A DNA stretch of 64,000 nucleotides from positions 103,090,436-103,154,435 of the forward strand of contig OZ005662.1 in the NCBI GenBank assembly GCA_963930645.1, read 5' to 3'. The notes under the pieces were generated by a model. That model was not told where the DNA came from and did not search any database. It saw nothing but the letters and a program-made list of their open reading frames with translations. Below are positions 35,476 through 48,030 of this stretch, in pieces (position 1 is the stretch's first letter; each line of letters begins with the position of its first letter). This DNA comes from Salticus scenicus (lineage: Eukaryota > Arthropoda > Arachnida > Araneae > Salticidae). The translations under genes were made by a program, and so were the position numbers.

Positions 35476-37360
35476 TTCATACTTTATATATATATATATA
35501 TATATGTACAATATATATATATATATATTTTTCTTTTGGTCGAGAAAACTATTATGACACCTGCAAACATTACAGTTCTCTACGTTGAATCATCCATGCG
35601 ATTGCTTTTAAAAGAAAATTCTCGTGTTAAATTCCGACGATGAAATAAAAACAAAATTATTAATTAAAATAGTTGCATGAACGGTCACAGAAAAATTCGT
35701 GAGAATTGTTAGGTTTGTAATACACAAGCAAATTTTTTATCGTATTTTATCTGTAATGTCTTTGAAAGAGATTAACAAAATAGATATTCCAAATGATTTT
35801 TATTTCTTAAATGTCACAATTTTAACTTAGTTTACAAAAAAAAAAAAAAAAAAAAAAAAAGAAAAGAAAGAAAGAAAAAGAAAAATGTATGAGCTTACAA
35901 GTGTTGTTTTGGGATTTTTTTTCTTTTATTTTTTATTATATCTCATCATACAAGAAATCAATCGTGATCATTCATTTTAAATTCCATATTTTTTATCAAT
36001 ATGCATATCAGAATGCTGAATATTAGCAAAAGAGATACTGTAATGAGATATAATTATTTTTGTTTGAGACATATGTGGAATTTACCATGATTAAATTTTG
36101 ATATGAATCGTTAATGTTGTATGCCATATTAAATGAACAATCATCATTCTAATTGGTAGTTGTCAGAATGGTTCAGTTTGTATCTGAATAATATCTTATT
36201 AATGACAATGTACAGTCACCCAAAAAAAAAAAAAACGCCACCCCCCCCCCACCTAATTTCGCCGTAAATTATCGTAGAAACATTTGACTGGTACCGATCG
36301 ATTTGTAATAACGTCTAGTTTATAACGGTATAGTTAAATTTTGCCTAAGGGATCGTCTACATATTAAAACTGGCATTAACTTCAATGGCAACCCCTATTT
36401 TTGACTTCATATTCCGATTTCTGAGATCAAGGCGGTTCGAAAAAAAAACCTATTTATATACCTTAAATCAATTGTTAATAGAGTTACACGTGAAAATGTA
36501 TTAGGGGTCCGTCTATACATTTAGAAAATATAAATCACGATCTACCACCCAATACACATTATTTATTAAGTTTCACACCGGAAAAAAATTTCAGAAATGT
36601 CAATTATAAAATAAAAAAAATGACTAATTCACAGAACTTTCTGAGTTAGTTTATGAATTAAAAGATTTTTATTGGTTTCTATTGACTAAACATCAGTTAG
36701 TTCACTTCATACGAAGAAAATTAAATAGCTTGAATAGATATTAAAATATCTGTCAAAAGGAAAAAAAAAAAAAGATGAATGGTTTTAAATTTGTTTGAAA
36801 ATTCAAAATTATTTTAACTCAAGCTGCCGTATAATTGTCTGAAACGGCGGCACTCAACCTGGTTCCCACGGCCGTTTCACAGTGACAATGGAAGTTTGTT
36901 CTGATGCTGCAGTACTTTCATTTTCTTTAATTGACTTTTTTAAAACATTAAAACAGATTTTTTTTTTTATTTATTTATTTTTTAATTATTATTATTATTT
37001 TTTCATGACATTATTAAAAACTTTTACATAAATCTCCACGATATTCTTTTGCTTTTATATTTTATAATGTGTAACAAATTAATATGCAAAATAATAAATC
37101 CTACTACTTAATGGGATGTTCTAAAATTCTACACTTTAACACACATACCGAAGTGGACGGTGGGTGTAGAAAGACTGACTACCCTTAATCTAAATCTTCA
37201 CTTGAAAAGGTCAAAATGTTACATAACTCTTTTTTTTTAAGGAAAAAAGAAGAAGATAAGGAGAAGGAAAGATCAAAACGAATATAAAGCATATTAAATG
37301 TTAATACCCTTTAAACACTGGAAAAAGGCGGGGTTTTGTATTGTGTGTCATTTGGGAGCT

Positions 37361-37512
37361 GTAGAGTGCCAGAAAATTACTTTATGTAATAAAACTTTTC
37401 ATTTAAAGGGTATTTAAAGCAGCATTATATTTAATACATAGACTAATCAGAAAAAAAGTACCATTCATCTGGTTCATGAAAAATAAAGAACATTTTCTGG
37501 CATTGCTCTATG
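37361..37512. repeat. Inverted repeat inside the 4-kb element
   Basis: TAGAGTGCCAGAAAAT at the left and ATTTTCTGGCATTGCTCTA at the right are inverted. Outside the left arm an ATACCCTTTAAA / TTTAAAGGGTAT pair lies at about 37303 and 37402. Possibly a nested small fold-back element. Confidence 0.5.
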
Positions 37513-37598
37513 TATATACATTCTTGTCAACATATCCCGGAAGATTACTGGTCCCGCCCCTTTCCGTACATTTTTTTCACATCAGTCTTTTTAGAGCC

Positions 37599-37622
37599 GT
37601 GTCAGCCATCGGTGGCTGACAC
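37599..37622. repeat. Perfect 10-bp stem-loop
   Basis: GTGTCAGCCA (37599-37608) and TGGCTGACAC (37613-37622) flank a TCGG tetraloop. A further GTCAGCC follows at about 37645. It is G+C-rich against an A+T-rich background; function unknown. Confidence 0.7.
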
Positions 37623-40600
37623 TGATCTTTCCATTTAGGCTAAGTCAGCCGGCAGTGTAAAATATGATATAAAACTACAGAACTTACATAGTTTTAAGTA
37701 ATTACTGACAATTTATTTAAACTTTACTTCATTTTTTTTTTTTTTTTTTAATAGGATTTTTATAGGATTATATCGTTAAGGCCTAATGGGGTTTATTGAA
37801 ACTCGATAAACATAACACGCTTCTAAGCAGCACGTGTGGCCTGAATGGGATTTCCATAAGAATTCGCGTGGCGCTCAATGAGTTAATCATAAATGTATTT
37901 GAAGTTAATTACTCTAAAAATTAAATTGTATACACACAGGGGCGGGAACTAACAATGTTACGGATTAGGTTGGCAAGTATGCATATATATTTTGCTTGAT
38001 TTATAAAAATTTATAACACATTTTCTTCTTTTTTTTTTTCAGTATTTTGTGTTTATATCTCTCATTAAAAATAAATACAATACTCATATATAAACAGTTC
38101 CATACAGTAATGTATATAAACATATTGATTAAAGAAGATTTGTTGATATTATCTAATTATTCTTCTATCTGTATAGTATATTAACACAAATATATTTTGT
38201 AAATTTCGCAGCATCGAAAAACAGCAACATAGCTTCCATATCAAGGCTTAATGTAAATAGGACGTAAGCGTACTGTAGCTAGTGTTGAAATTTGAAAAAA
38301 AAGAAAAAAAAAAAGAATAACAGTGGGCTAAAAATACGCCGGAATAAATTAAAATGTTGTTTATTCTGGTTTTAGTCAGGTGATATCACTCGTGCTAAAT
38401 AGCTGGATCCGCCCTCTCTTAAGCTCAGGTTCAGCTCATCATAAAAATATTGTTTTTAATATCTGCCGCACCAAAATGTTCAAAACACAAATGCCAATTT
38501 TCATATATTTTGAAATCTTCCCGTTTCAACTTTAAAAGCATTTAGATTAATTTATTTTATTTTGAATTTTTAAATTTAGACGTTTAAAGTCTTTTAAATG
38601 AAATTTCAGGATTCTGTAAGATCAATATCTATGAATTTGAAAGTAATAAGACAATTCCTTTGTTTTAAATTTTTATTCCATAATAACTGTGACTTTGATT
38701 TCGTGATTAGGAAATTGAAAATAAATACTATTGAGCTATGTTCCAATAATAGATCTTGTAAACTAAAAAAAAAAAAAAAAAATAATAATAAAGCAATTTT
38801 TCACTTTTTGATTCTGTATTAAAAAACTTTTAATAGAAATTTGATATTTTATTATGTTACATTATGGGATAAATTTTAAATAACACAAAGCTTACAAACG
38901 GTACAGTAACCAAAAGCAAATATGTCAAAACAAAATTTAAACAGAAAATTTATGGTAAAAAATCTTTTTAAAATTATTAAATATTCATAATAATAATAAT
39001 AAAACGATTGTCGAATGCACAATTGCTGTTTCATGCAATCAGTTTCGCTGTAACGTGTTTTCTAAAACATGATATTTAACTAGAGGTTTACGTACTCTTG
39101 AATATTGAAATGCGAAAAAAAGTGTAACAGGGTTAAAATAGAATTTTAGCAGCGAAAAACTAGAAAAAGATATTTAATACTTATGAAGAAAGACTTAACA
39201 TATTAAGATCGGATATATTCTTCTCTTGTACCGTAAGCCACGCCTTTTCACAAATTTTCTAAAACTTTATAATATAAAGCAAAATAATTTTGCATATTTG
39301 TAATTAAATCATTTAAGTTTTGTCTTCAATAATTGATGTAGTAAATACCATTGTGATTTATGCATACCAGCGTCACATATAGAGTCAAATAGGAATATGC
39401 AAATTTGTCTTTTTTTTAAAATAGTGTTTCAGCGAATCAGAGGCGGGGCTTCTTTTCTTTTGAAATTCTTTTACAATCCCTCGCCTACATTGTGATAACT
39501 TTACAAAAATATGCCAATTTGTATAATAAACATCGAAATATTGCTTAGGAAACAATAAAAATAACATAAAGGTAAATTAAAATAGTTTTCCGTCAAATTA
39601 TATACAAACATTTACTTATAGAGGATACAGATTATAACAAGTGACGGCCCCCTAACAGGAATAAAAAGTGAAATATCACTGTAACTCAAAAAATAATGTT
39701 AGGAACGAGCTGTAAATTTGGAATCCCATGTTTTTGATGATGCCCGTTCTATTCGTGCAAAAATTAACATAGGTCATAATTCATACTTTTTTCAAATATG
39801 AATTTATTAATAATTTTCATAATTCAAAAAATGTTTTTTTAGCAAAAATTTGCATGGAATATGTTTGGGTCACATCATTCTAACGAATAAAAAAAACAGA
39901 ATTTAAATATCGTAATTATTTCGGAAGATATGATTTAATGTTTGTCACATTCATTTAACATTAGCACCCCCAAACTTTGACAGCTTATAACTCTATGAAA
40001 AATTGAGCGAAATATATAAACTATACCATTTTCCGTGATGATTTGATCCAAAGAATTCAAATAAATTATAAAAAATGGGGGTTACCATTGAAAAAAATGA
40101 AGTTGATGTCAGTTTTAATATGTAGACGACCCCCTAAGTAAAATCTAACTATAACATTATAAACTAGACGTTACTACAAACTGATTGGTACCAGTCGCAT
40201 GTTTCTACGATTATTTACGGCAAAATTAGGTGGGGGGTGGCGTTTTTTTTTTGGGTGACTGTACAATGAGTTGCTTCTTCAAGCAGAAATTATATTTGAA
40301 AGTTATAAAGAGATTGAGATGATTCATTATTCATCATTTAATTGTTAAACTCAATTTTAATGTCCTATTAGACATAGAGATGAAAATTTGATGAAATAGA
40401 TTACACTGAATGACTGTAATATTTAGATGATCAATTATAGTTATTATCTATTGTCATACATTCTGCTTTGTTTGTAAACCATTTGCCCCTGAATTTCACA
40501 TTAAAGTTTTAATGAGACATAACGATTAATCATGAGACATAACGATATTGAAATGCCTATTTCAGATTAAGTGAATATATTAAGCATGCATTTTTAATTA

Positions 40601-40720
40601 AAAATGCATTTAATAATATTCAAGATCTTTTCCTATTTCCGTAGGTTATCTGATTATTTACGTAAAACTAACAGAGTTTACTCTTAACCTAAAATATCAG
40701 CCAAAAAAAATATTACACAA

Positions 40721-41165
40721 CATACAAAAATTACACAAAAATATTACACATATAAGCAAGACGTATTAACCCTGGACGATAGGACCCATGCCCCAGCCCG
40801 CCCGTTACCGCTGTTCCATGTCTTTTTCTAGTCAATTTTGTCCCTTTATTAATTCCGGAGTGAGCCGTTTTTTTTTTTTTTTTATTATTTATTTTATTTA
40901 TTTTTATTATTATTATTATTATTTTTTTTTAACACAATTCACATTGTGAGTTTTTTCGGTTTTCTTACCATGTTATTTCTATGGGGTTTTTACCTTTTTT
41001 CCTCTCTTTTTCTACATTATAAAGTGGTGGTGGATCCTAAATACTAAATATTTACCGGATCCTAATCCTAAGGTGGATCCTAAATACTAAATATTTTATA
41101 TATTACTAAATATTACTAAATATTATATAATATATTACAGTAAAAAATAAAAAGGATACTAAATA
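40721..41165. repeat. Insert X in U4
   Basis: Nearly identical to X in U2, with the main differences in the T/TTA-rich stretch at 40870-40930. Same junction sequences, so it was duplicated with the array rather than inserted twice. Confidence 0.85.
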
Positions 41166-41553
41166 TTTTTTATTTATGCTGTGAAATTTTAAAATAGCAA
41201 TAAAAAGATTAATAATAATAGTAATAATAATGATAATAATAATAATTGCTATTATTATTAGCCTTATCCGCAGAGAATATCCGCATAACTAATATGATTT
41301 TCAGAAAAATCTCATAATTAAAGTCAATGGAAATCTTCAGCATTTTTTCCTTAATTAATAAAAGAGATTTAAAACTTTGACACACATATTCAATTTAAAT
41401 GCAAATATAAATGATAGATATCGTAATAAAATTTAACCTTAAAATTTTAGCATTTAACAGGTATATGTTAATACAAACACAACAAAAATAAAACTGATTG
41501 TAACACACTGCAAAAACTAGCACAGGATTGTTACGATTAATCTCATTCATACT

Positions 41554-41557
<4 letters not shown>

Positions 41558-41596
<39 letters not shown>

Positions 41597-43428
41597 AAAT
41601 ATATATATTTTATTTTATTTTGGTCGAGAAAACTATTACGACACCTGCAAACATTTCAGTTCTCTACGTTGAATCATCCATGTGATTGTTTTTAAAAGAA
41701 AATTCTCGTGTTAAATTTCAACGATGAAATAAAAACAAAATTATTAATTATACTATTTGCATGAGCGGTCACCGAAAAATTTGTGAGAATTGGTAGGTTT
41801 GTAATACACAAGCAAATTTTTTATCGTATTTTATCTGTAATGTCTTTGAAAGAGATTAACAAAATAGATATTCCAAATGATTTTTTTTTTCTTAAATGTC
41901 ACAATTTTAGCTTAATTTACAAAAAAAAAAAAAAAAAGAAAGAAAAAAGAAAAAGAAAGAAAGGAAGAAAGAAAATGTAGTGTTGTTTTGGGATTTTTTT
42001 TTCTTCTATTTTTTATTATATATATCATCATACAAGAAATCATAGCGTGATCATTCATTTTAAATTCCATATTTTTAATCAATATGCATATCAGAATGCT
42101 GAATATTAGCAAAAGATATACTGTAATGAGATATAATTATTTTTGTTTGAAATATATGTGAAATTTACCATGATTAAATTTAGATTTGAAACGTTAATGC
42201 TGTATGCTATATTAAATGAACAATCATCATTCTAATTGGTAGTTGTCAGAATGGTTCTGTTTGTATCTGAATAATATCTAATTAATGACAATGTACAATG
42301 AGTTGCTTCTTCAAGCAGAAATTATATTTCAGAGTTACAAAGAGATTGAAAGGATTCATTATACATCATTTAAATGATGAGCTCAATTTTAATGTCCTAT
42401 TAGACATAGAGATGAAAATTGTATCAAATCGCTTACACTGAATGACTGTAATATTTAGATGATCAGTTAAAGTTATTATCAATTGTCATAAATTCTGCTT
42501 TGTTTGTAAACCATTTGCCCTTGAATTTCACATTAAAGTTTTCATGAAACATAACGATTAATCATGGTACATTACGATCTTAAAATGCTTAATTCATATT
42601 AAGTGAATATATTAAGCATGCATTTTTAATTAAAAATGCATTTAATAATATTGAAGATCTTTTCCTATTTCCGTAGATTATCTGATTATTTACGTAAAAC
42701 TAACAGAGTTTACTCTTAACCTAAAATATCAGTAAAAAAATATTACACAATAAGATATATCCTTAAATATCTCTGCGGGTTCGGTACTCGAGCCGGCCAA
42801 AGACCGTCGTGTACACTAATGGTGGCTGGTGCACGTAAAATCTGCCGTGGCCGCAATGTCTTCCATGTTCCCATAAAAAATTATACCTCTGGGGGTTACC
42901 AAAGTGGGAGAGACATCCCTTCCATTAAGGATAAAAAATGTGATGGCATGTCTCCGGACCACCTCTAGGGGTGTGTCCCAGACCGTCCCCAATTGCCCAT
43001 CTGAGCAGCACTAGTGCGACGTAAAACCCAACCACCCTTAAATTTCTTTTATTTATGCTGCGAAATTTTAAAATAGCAATAAAAAGATTAATAATAATAG
43101 GAATAATAATGATAATAATAATAATTGCTATTTTTATTAGCCTTATCCGCAGAGAATATCGGTATACCTAATAGGATTTTCAGAAAAATCTCATAATTAA
43201 AGTCAATGGAAATCTTCAGCCTTTTTTCTTTAATTAATAAAAGAGATTTTAAACTTTGACACACATATTGAATTTAAATGCAATACAAATGATATATATC
43301 GTAATAAAATTTAACCTTAAAATTTTACCATTTAACAGATATATGTTAATACAAACACAACAAAAATAAAACTGATTGTAACAGACTACAAAAACTAGCA
43401 CAGGAATGTTGCGATTAATCTCATTCAT

Positions 43429-43433
<5 letters not shown>
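41558..43433 (+). repeat. Array unit U5 (SINE-bearing)
   Basis: Anchor-to-anchor length to U6 is 1,867 bp, within 4 bp of U3. With U4 (2,033) it forms the second higher-order dimer of 3,900 bp. It shares U3-specific variants such as AATTATACTATTTGCATG and CATGGTACATTACGATCTT. Confidence 0.88.
42773..43036 (+). mobile_element. 5'-truncated SINE in U5
   Basis: Same truncation point, TSDs (42762-42772 and 43037-43047) and diagnostic bases as the U3 copy, so it is a duplicated copy and not an independent insertion. A few private changes exist (TTCCATTAAGGATAAAAAAT in place of TTCCATGGAGGATCAAAAAT). Confidence 0.88.
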
Positions 43434-43464
<31 letters not shown>

Positions 43465-43617
43465 ATATATATATATATATATTCTTTTGGTCGAGAAAAC
43501 TATTACGACACCTGCAAACATTTCAGTTCTCTACGTTGAATCATCCATGCGATTGCTTTTAAAAGAAAATTCTCGTGTTAAATTCCGACGATGAAATAAA
43601 AACAAAATTATTAATTA

Positions 43618-44613
43618 TAATATTTTTTTGTAAAAAAATAGAACCGACTCCAAAAAGCAGCTACTATTCAAACAACTAAAAAAAAAAAAATTGGTATGAA
43701 ATGAAACTGTAAATTGCGCCTAAATGTATAAAATAATTTCCTTCGCCAAACAACCTATAACACTACAATTAATCATAACTTTTGAAGTCGGCGCAAAATT
43801 AAATAAAATTTAATTAGTTTTTAAAGGTTTGTTTTTAGATCGGTAGCAACAAAGGCTGTTGTCTCGAATGATCCATTTTCATGTTTCTTTTATTATTTCA
43901 TCGCTGTATACAATTGGTGCATTTGTAACATCTACATAGAACAGAGAACATTCTTCACAATGCTGTATTTATGTTAAGTTAGAGTTTCCTTTGCAAAATT
44001 GGTATAACTTTCATAACTATCATTCTTGGTGGCTTTTGGATTTGGCGATCAAAAGGTAATGCAAAAATATACACGCAAGATGTGTATTTTCATAATATAT
44101 ATTGTACGAAGTATTGTTTAATATTCTTGATTACTCTCTTAATATACCTTATCAAACAAATCATGATATCCCAAAGAAATTAAATACCTTTGCCAGATAA
44201 TGTTGCGATTTTTCTTTCACCAAGGACGTCAGATACCAGTCTCTTCGCCAACTTTTGCTGCTTACGAAATCTTATTTGTTTTCTTGAGTCAAAGTAGTTT
44301 TCTGCTGCATTTTGCAGGTGACGTATGAGAAGTGTATTGTATGACTTTTGAGATGTGACGTATGAGACGCGTGAGATGTGTATTTAGAATAGGATTTGAT
44401 TTTTATATTGAATAAAGGTATCAATTTTTATTTAATTTTGCGCCGACTTCAAAAGTTATGATTAATTGTAGTGTTATAGGTTGTTTGGCGAAGGAAATTA
44501 TTTTATACATTTAGGCGCAATTTACAGTTTCATTTCATACCAATTTTTTTTTTTTAGTTGTTTGAATAGTAGCTGCTTTTTGGAGTCGGTTCTATTTTTT
44601 TACAAAAAATATT
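43618..44613. mobile_element. TIR element with near-identical 190-bp arms
   Basis: The left arm (43618-43808) and right arm (44426-44613) match almost base for base in inverted orientation. They include GAACCGACTCCAAAAAGCAG, CAAACAACCTATAACACTAC and CATAACTTTTGAAGTCGGCG. The centre (43960-44230) shares a TTTGGCGATCAAAA...GATTACTCTCTTAAT region with the TIR element at 23993-25028. The high arm identity suggests youth or arm-to-arm conversion. Confidence 0.82.
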
Positions 44614-44899
44614 ATTTTTCTCTTTTCAGTGAAAGCTTATTCATATAGCAGAACATCAGAAGACGTTCGACGGCAGTTTCACAAATCACAACTTCCAAGA
44701 AAAGTGACATAACTCAAAAAATGGTTTATGTCACTGAAAAATACATGAAATGCATCCAATGTGAACAAAAAAGTTACATCTTCATCCACTCGAGAGACAG
44801 TTGTGCCAGTTTCATTCTAGTCAAGTTATTTTTATGTTGATTTTTTCTCAAATGCTGCATTTTTAAGTTGTGTCTCTTTTCTTGCCTTTATCGAATATG

Positions 44900-47096
44900 A
44901 GCAAAAAACTATCAATTGAATGAACATACGTTAAATTAAAAAGTCTTTAGAAATATAAAGAACGAATACGCTGTATTCGTAACCAAAAATTCTGTCAGGC
45001 ATATATATTGAACTTTACATTGAATATGTGTCACCCGCTGCGCTGGAAATTGCGCAGTGTAACGTTCAAACAAAGAGCAAAATATGCATTGCAGCTGACG
45101 GAGAGAAGTTTCAACATCGATGCTTACATACTGCTTTTACCAGTGTAGCTGCATGCGTTCAGCAGTTCGAGTGAGAACAGACTTTTGTGAGTATACTGTA
45201 ATTTGTTTATATCTTAATGAAATCATAATGAGACCTATTTCAGGCCAAGATCATTACGACAACAAAAAAAGTATTAAAATTAAATCATCTCTTACAAAAT
45301 TATAAGCTAAGAAATTTCAACAACAACAACGAGAAACATGGTTTGTATTGAGAACCTTTTCATTTATGAAGTCGGTTTAAAACGTCTATGCGTTAATCGA
45401 TGTGATCGCTTACAGTAACCATACTTTGAATTTTACATAGCTTAAATATCATCCGCTGCGCTACAACATATGCAATGTCGTTCAAGTGTGCACAAAATAG
45501 GAAATTGTGAACAAATAAATGCACGTTTTAAGCGTTCTGTTTTTAGCATTAATGTCTAAACTATCTTTTCGTACTAAATCGATGATGCTCTCTGCAATTT
45601 TATAATTCACTTTTTTCCCCTATCTTGAACCGTTTCCGAGATAGGAACGCTAAGTCCACTATTTTCCACCAGGTGGCGCTATAGGCGGTTAAACCGCGTA
45701 GCACATTTCCAATTTACTATACCTACATACCACTTTATGACTATAGCTGCCGCTGTTCAACAGTTAAAAGAGTCCGGACTGACTTTTTTGGGCACCCTGT
45801 ATTTTCTTTTGATCGTAAACATATTAAAATGGGACCTACTTCAGACCAAGACCTTTACAATAAAACAAAAAGTATCAAAATCGGATCATCCGTTCAGAAG
45901 TTATGAGATAACAAACAAAAACAAAAAACATATGCTTTAAATTGAGAACCTCCTCCTTTTTGAAGTCGGTTAATTAGAGCAACTCTTACGAAGTTATAAG
46001 CTTACAAACACCAACAACAACACATAGCTGGAATTAAGAACACGCTCCTTTCTGAAGTTGGTTGAAAACGACTTTGCGCTAATCGATGTGACCGCTTACA
46101 GTAACAGTACTTTGAACCACAGATTATACGTGTCATCCGCTACGCTGCAAAGTGTGCAACGTAGTTCAAGTGTGCACAGTGTAGGAAATTGCGAACAAAC
46201 AACTGCACGTTTTAAGCGTTCTATTTTTAACAATAATGTCTAAAAACTGTCTTTTAATAGCAAATCGATGATGCTCTGCAACTTCGTAATTAACGTTTCT
46301 CCCATCTTGAACCGTTTTTGAGATAGGAGCACTAATTCTGCTGTTTTTCACCAGATGGCGCTTTACTTTCTTTAGATTGTAAAGATATTACAATGGGACC
46401 TACTTCAGACCAAGATCGTTACAACAAAACAAAAAATATCAAGGAGCCGTATTTTGAACTATATAGCGCATGTTTCACCAGCTACGCTACATCGTGTGTA
46501 ATGTACCTCAAGTGTGCATTGTGTAAAAAATTACGAACGGACAAATGCATGTGTTTAGCATTGTATTTTTAGCATCAGTGTCTAAACTATCTTTTCGTAC
46601 TAAATCGATGATGCTCTGCAATTTTATAATTGCCTTTTTTCCCCTGTCTTGAACCGTTTCCGAGACAGGAACGCTACCATGAATGTCTAAACTATCTTTT
46701 TTTACTAAATCGGTATTACTCTTCAACTTTGCAATTCACTTTTTGCTCTAGAGCCGTTTTCGAGATAGAAACACTAACTCCACTATTTTCCACCAGGTGG
46801 CTCTGCAAGCGGTTTAACCTTGTACTGCATGGCCACTTTGTTATACTTAAATATCATTTTTGTCAGTACAGCTGCAGCCGTTTAGCAGTTAAAATAGTTG
46901 GGACTGATTTTTTTGGGCACCCTGTATTTTCTTTAGATCGTAAAGTTATTACAATGGGACCTATTTCAGACCAAGACCTTTTCAACAAAACAAAAAGTAT
47001 CAAAATCGGAGCATCCGTTCAGAAGTTATGAGCTAACAAACATAAAAAAAACATACGGTTTGAATTGAGAACCTTCCTTCTTTTTTGAAGTCGGTT
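44900..47096 (+). repeat. Tandem units ending GAAGTCGGTT
   Basis: Direct units of about 90-1,030 bp end at GAAGTCGGTT (45368-45377, 45962-45971, 47088-47097) or GAAGTTGGTT (46054-46063). Repeated blocks are TCTAAACTATCTTTTCGTAC, GATGATGCTCTGCAA, GAACCGTTTCCGAGATAGGA, CCACCAGGTGGCGCT, TGGGACCTACTTCAGACCAA and CAGAAGTTATGAG. Unit lengths differ because blocks are deleted. Short ORFs here are not conserved between units. Confidence 0.75.
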
Positions 47097-47277
47097 AATA
47101 AAAATAGTTGCATGAACGGTCAGAGAAAAATTCGTGAGAATTGGTAGGTTTGTAATACACAAGCAAATTTTTTATCGTATTTTATCTGTAATGTCTTTGA
47201 AAGAGATTAACAAAATAGATATTCCAAATGATTTTTATTTCTTAAATGTCACAATTTTAACTTAATTTACAAAAAAA

Positions 47278-47309
<32 letters not shown>

Positions 47310-48030
47310 GAAAGAAAGAAAAAGAAAAATGTATGAGCTTACATGTGTTGTTTTGGGATTTTTTTTCTTTTATTTTTTATTATATCTCATCATACAAGAA
47401 ATCAATGCGTGATCATTCATTTTAAATTCCATATTTTTTATCAATATGCATATCAGAATGCTGAATATTAGCAAAAGAGATACTGTAATGAGATATAATT
47501 ATTTTTGTTTGAGACATATGTGGAATTTACCATGATTAAATTTTGATATGAATCGTTAATGTTGTATGCTATATTAAATGAACAATCATCATTCTAATTG
47601 GTAGTTGTCAGAATGGTTCAGTTTGTATCTGAATAATATCTAATTAATGACAATGTACAATGAGTTGCTTCTTCAAGCAGAAATTTTATTTCAAAGTTAT
47701 AAAGAGATTGAGATGATTCATTATTCATCATTTAATTGTTAAACTCAATTTTAATGTCCTATTAGACATAGAGATGAAAATTTGATGAAATAGATTACAC
47801 TGAATGACTGTAATATTTAGATGATCAATTATAGTTATTATCAATTGTCATAAGTTCTGCTTTGTTTGTAAATCATTTGCCCCTGAATTTCACATTAAAG
47901 TTTTAATGAGACATAACGATACTGCAATGCACAATTCAGATTAAGTGAATATATTACCCATGTATTTTTAATTAAACATGCATTTAACAATATTCAAGAT
48001 ATTTTTTTATTTACATAGATTATCCGATTA

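Larger units (their letters stand above)
36213..40261. mobile_element. 4,049-bp TIR element without visible transposase
   Basis: Begins CAGTCACCC followed by an A run and CGCCACC(C)n, and ends in the inverted form GGTGGCG-(T)n-GGGTGACTG. TA lies on both sides (36211-36212 and 40262-40263). Intact units read AATGTACAATGAGTTGC, so the TA target and its duplication are certain. The TIRs match over about 170 bp, including ACGTCTAGTTTATAA, GTCTACATATTAAAACTG and ATTAACTTCAATGGCAACCCC. The interior is A+T-rich and I see no DDE transposase, RT or other domain. The TA TSD suggests Tc1/mariner-type mobilisation in trans. Related sequence lies at 48690-49108. Confidence 0.88.
35476..41557 (+). repeat. 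Array unit U4 (X-bearing, split by a 4-kb transposon)
   Basis: The distance to U5 is 6,084 bp. Removing the 4,049-bp transposon and its 2-bp TSD leaves 2,033 bp, exactly the U2 length. X lies at about 40721-41165. Left of about 40450 it resembles U6 (ATTCATCATTTAATTGTTAA). Right of about 40480 it resembles U2. This is a mosaic expected from unequal exchange. Confidence 0.88.
43617..47096. mobile_element. 3.5-kb composite insertion with ACCGACT(C/T)CAAAAA ends
   Basis: Comparison with U4 at 35650-35690 places the insertion between TTATTAATTA and TAAAAATAGTTGCATGAACG. The left end is a 1-kb TIR element (43618-44613) whose outer end holds ATAGAACCGACTCCAAAAAG. The right end, read in reverse complement, is TTAACCGACTTCAAAAAAGG. 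Between them are tandem units ending GAAGTCGGTT. The TSD is ambiguous within TTAAT/TTAA because of the A+T context. No protein domain was recognised. Confidence 0.75.

Noticed and set aside
33577..35643. Small conserved frames in array units (VEKTITTPANISV type)
   Set aside because: Conservation is explained by recent duplication of the units; the lead sequence is a translated TA microsatellite.
46630..47031. 133-codon open frame
   Set aside because: It lies in the tandem units ending GAAGTCGGTT, is not kept in the neighbouring units, and shows no domain.
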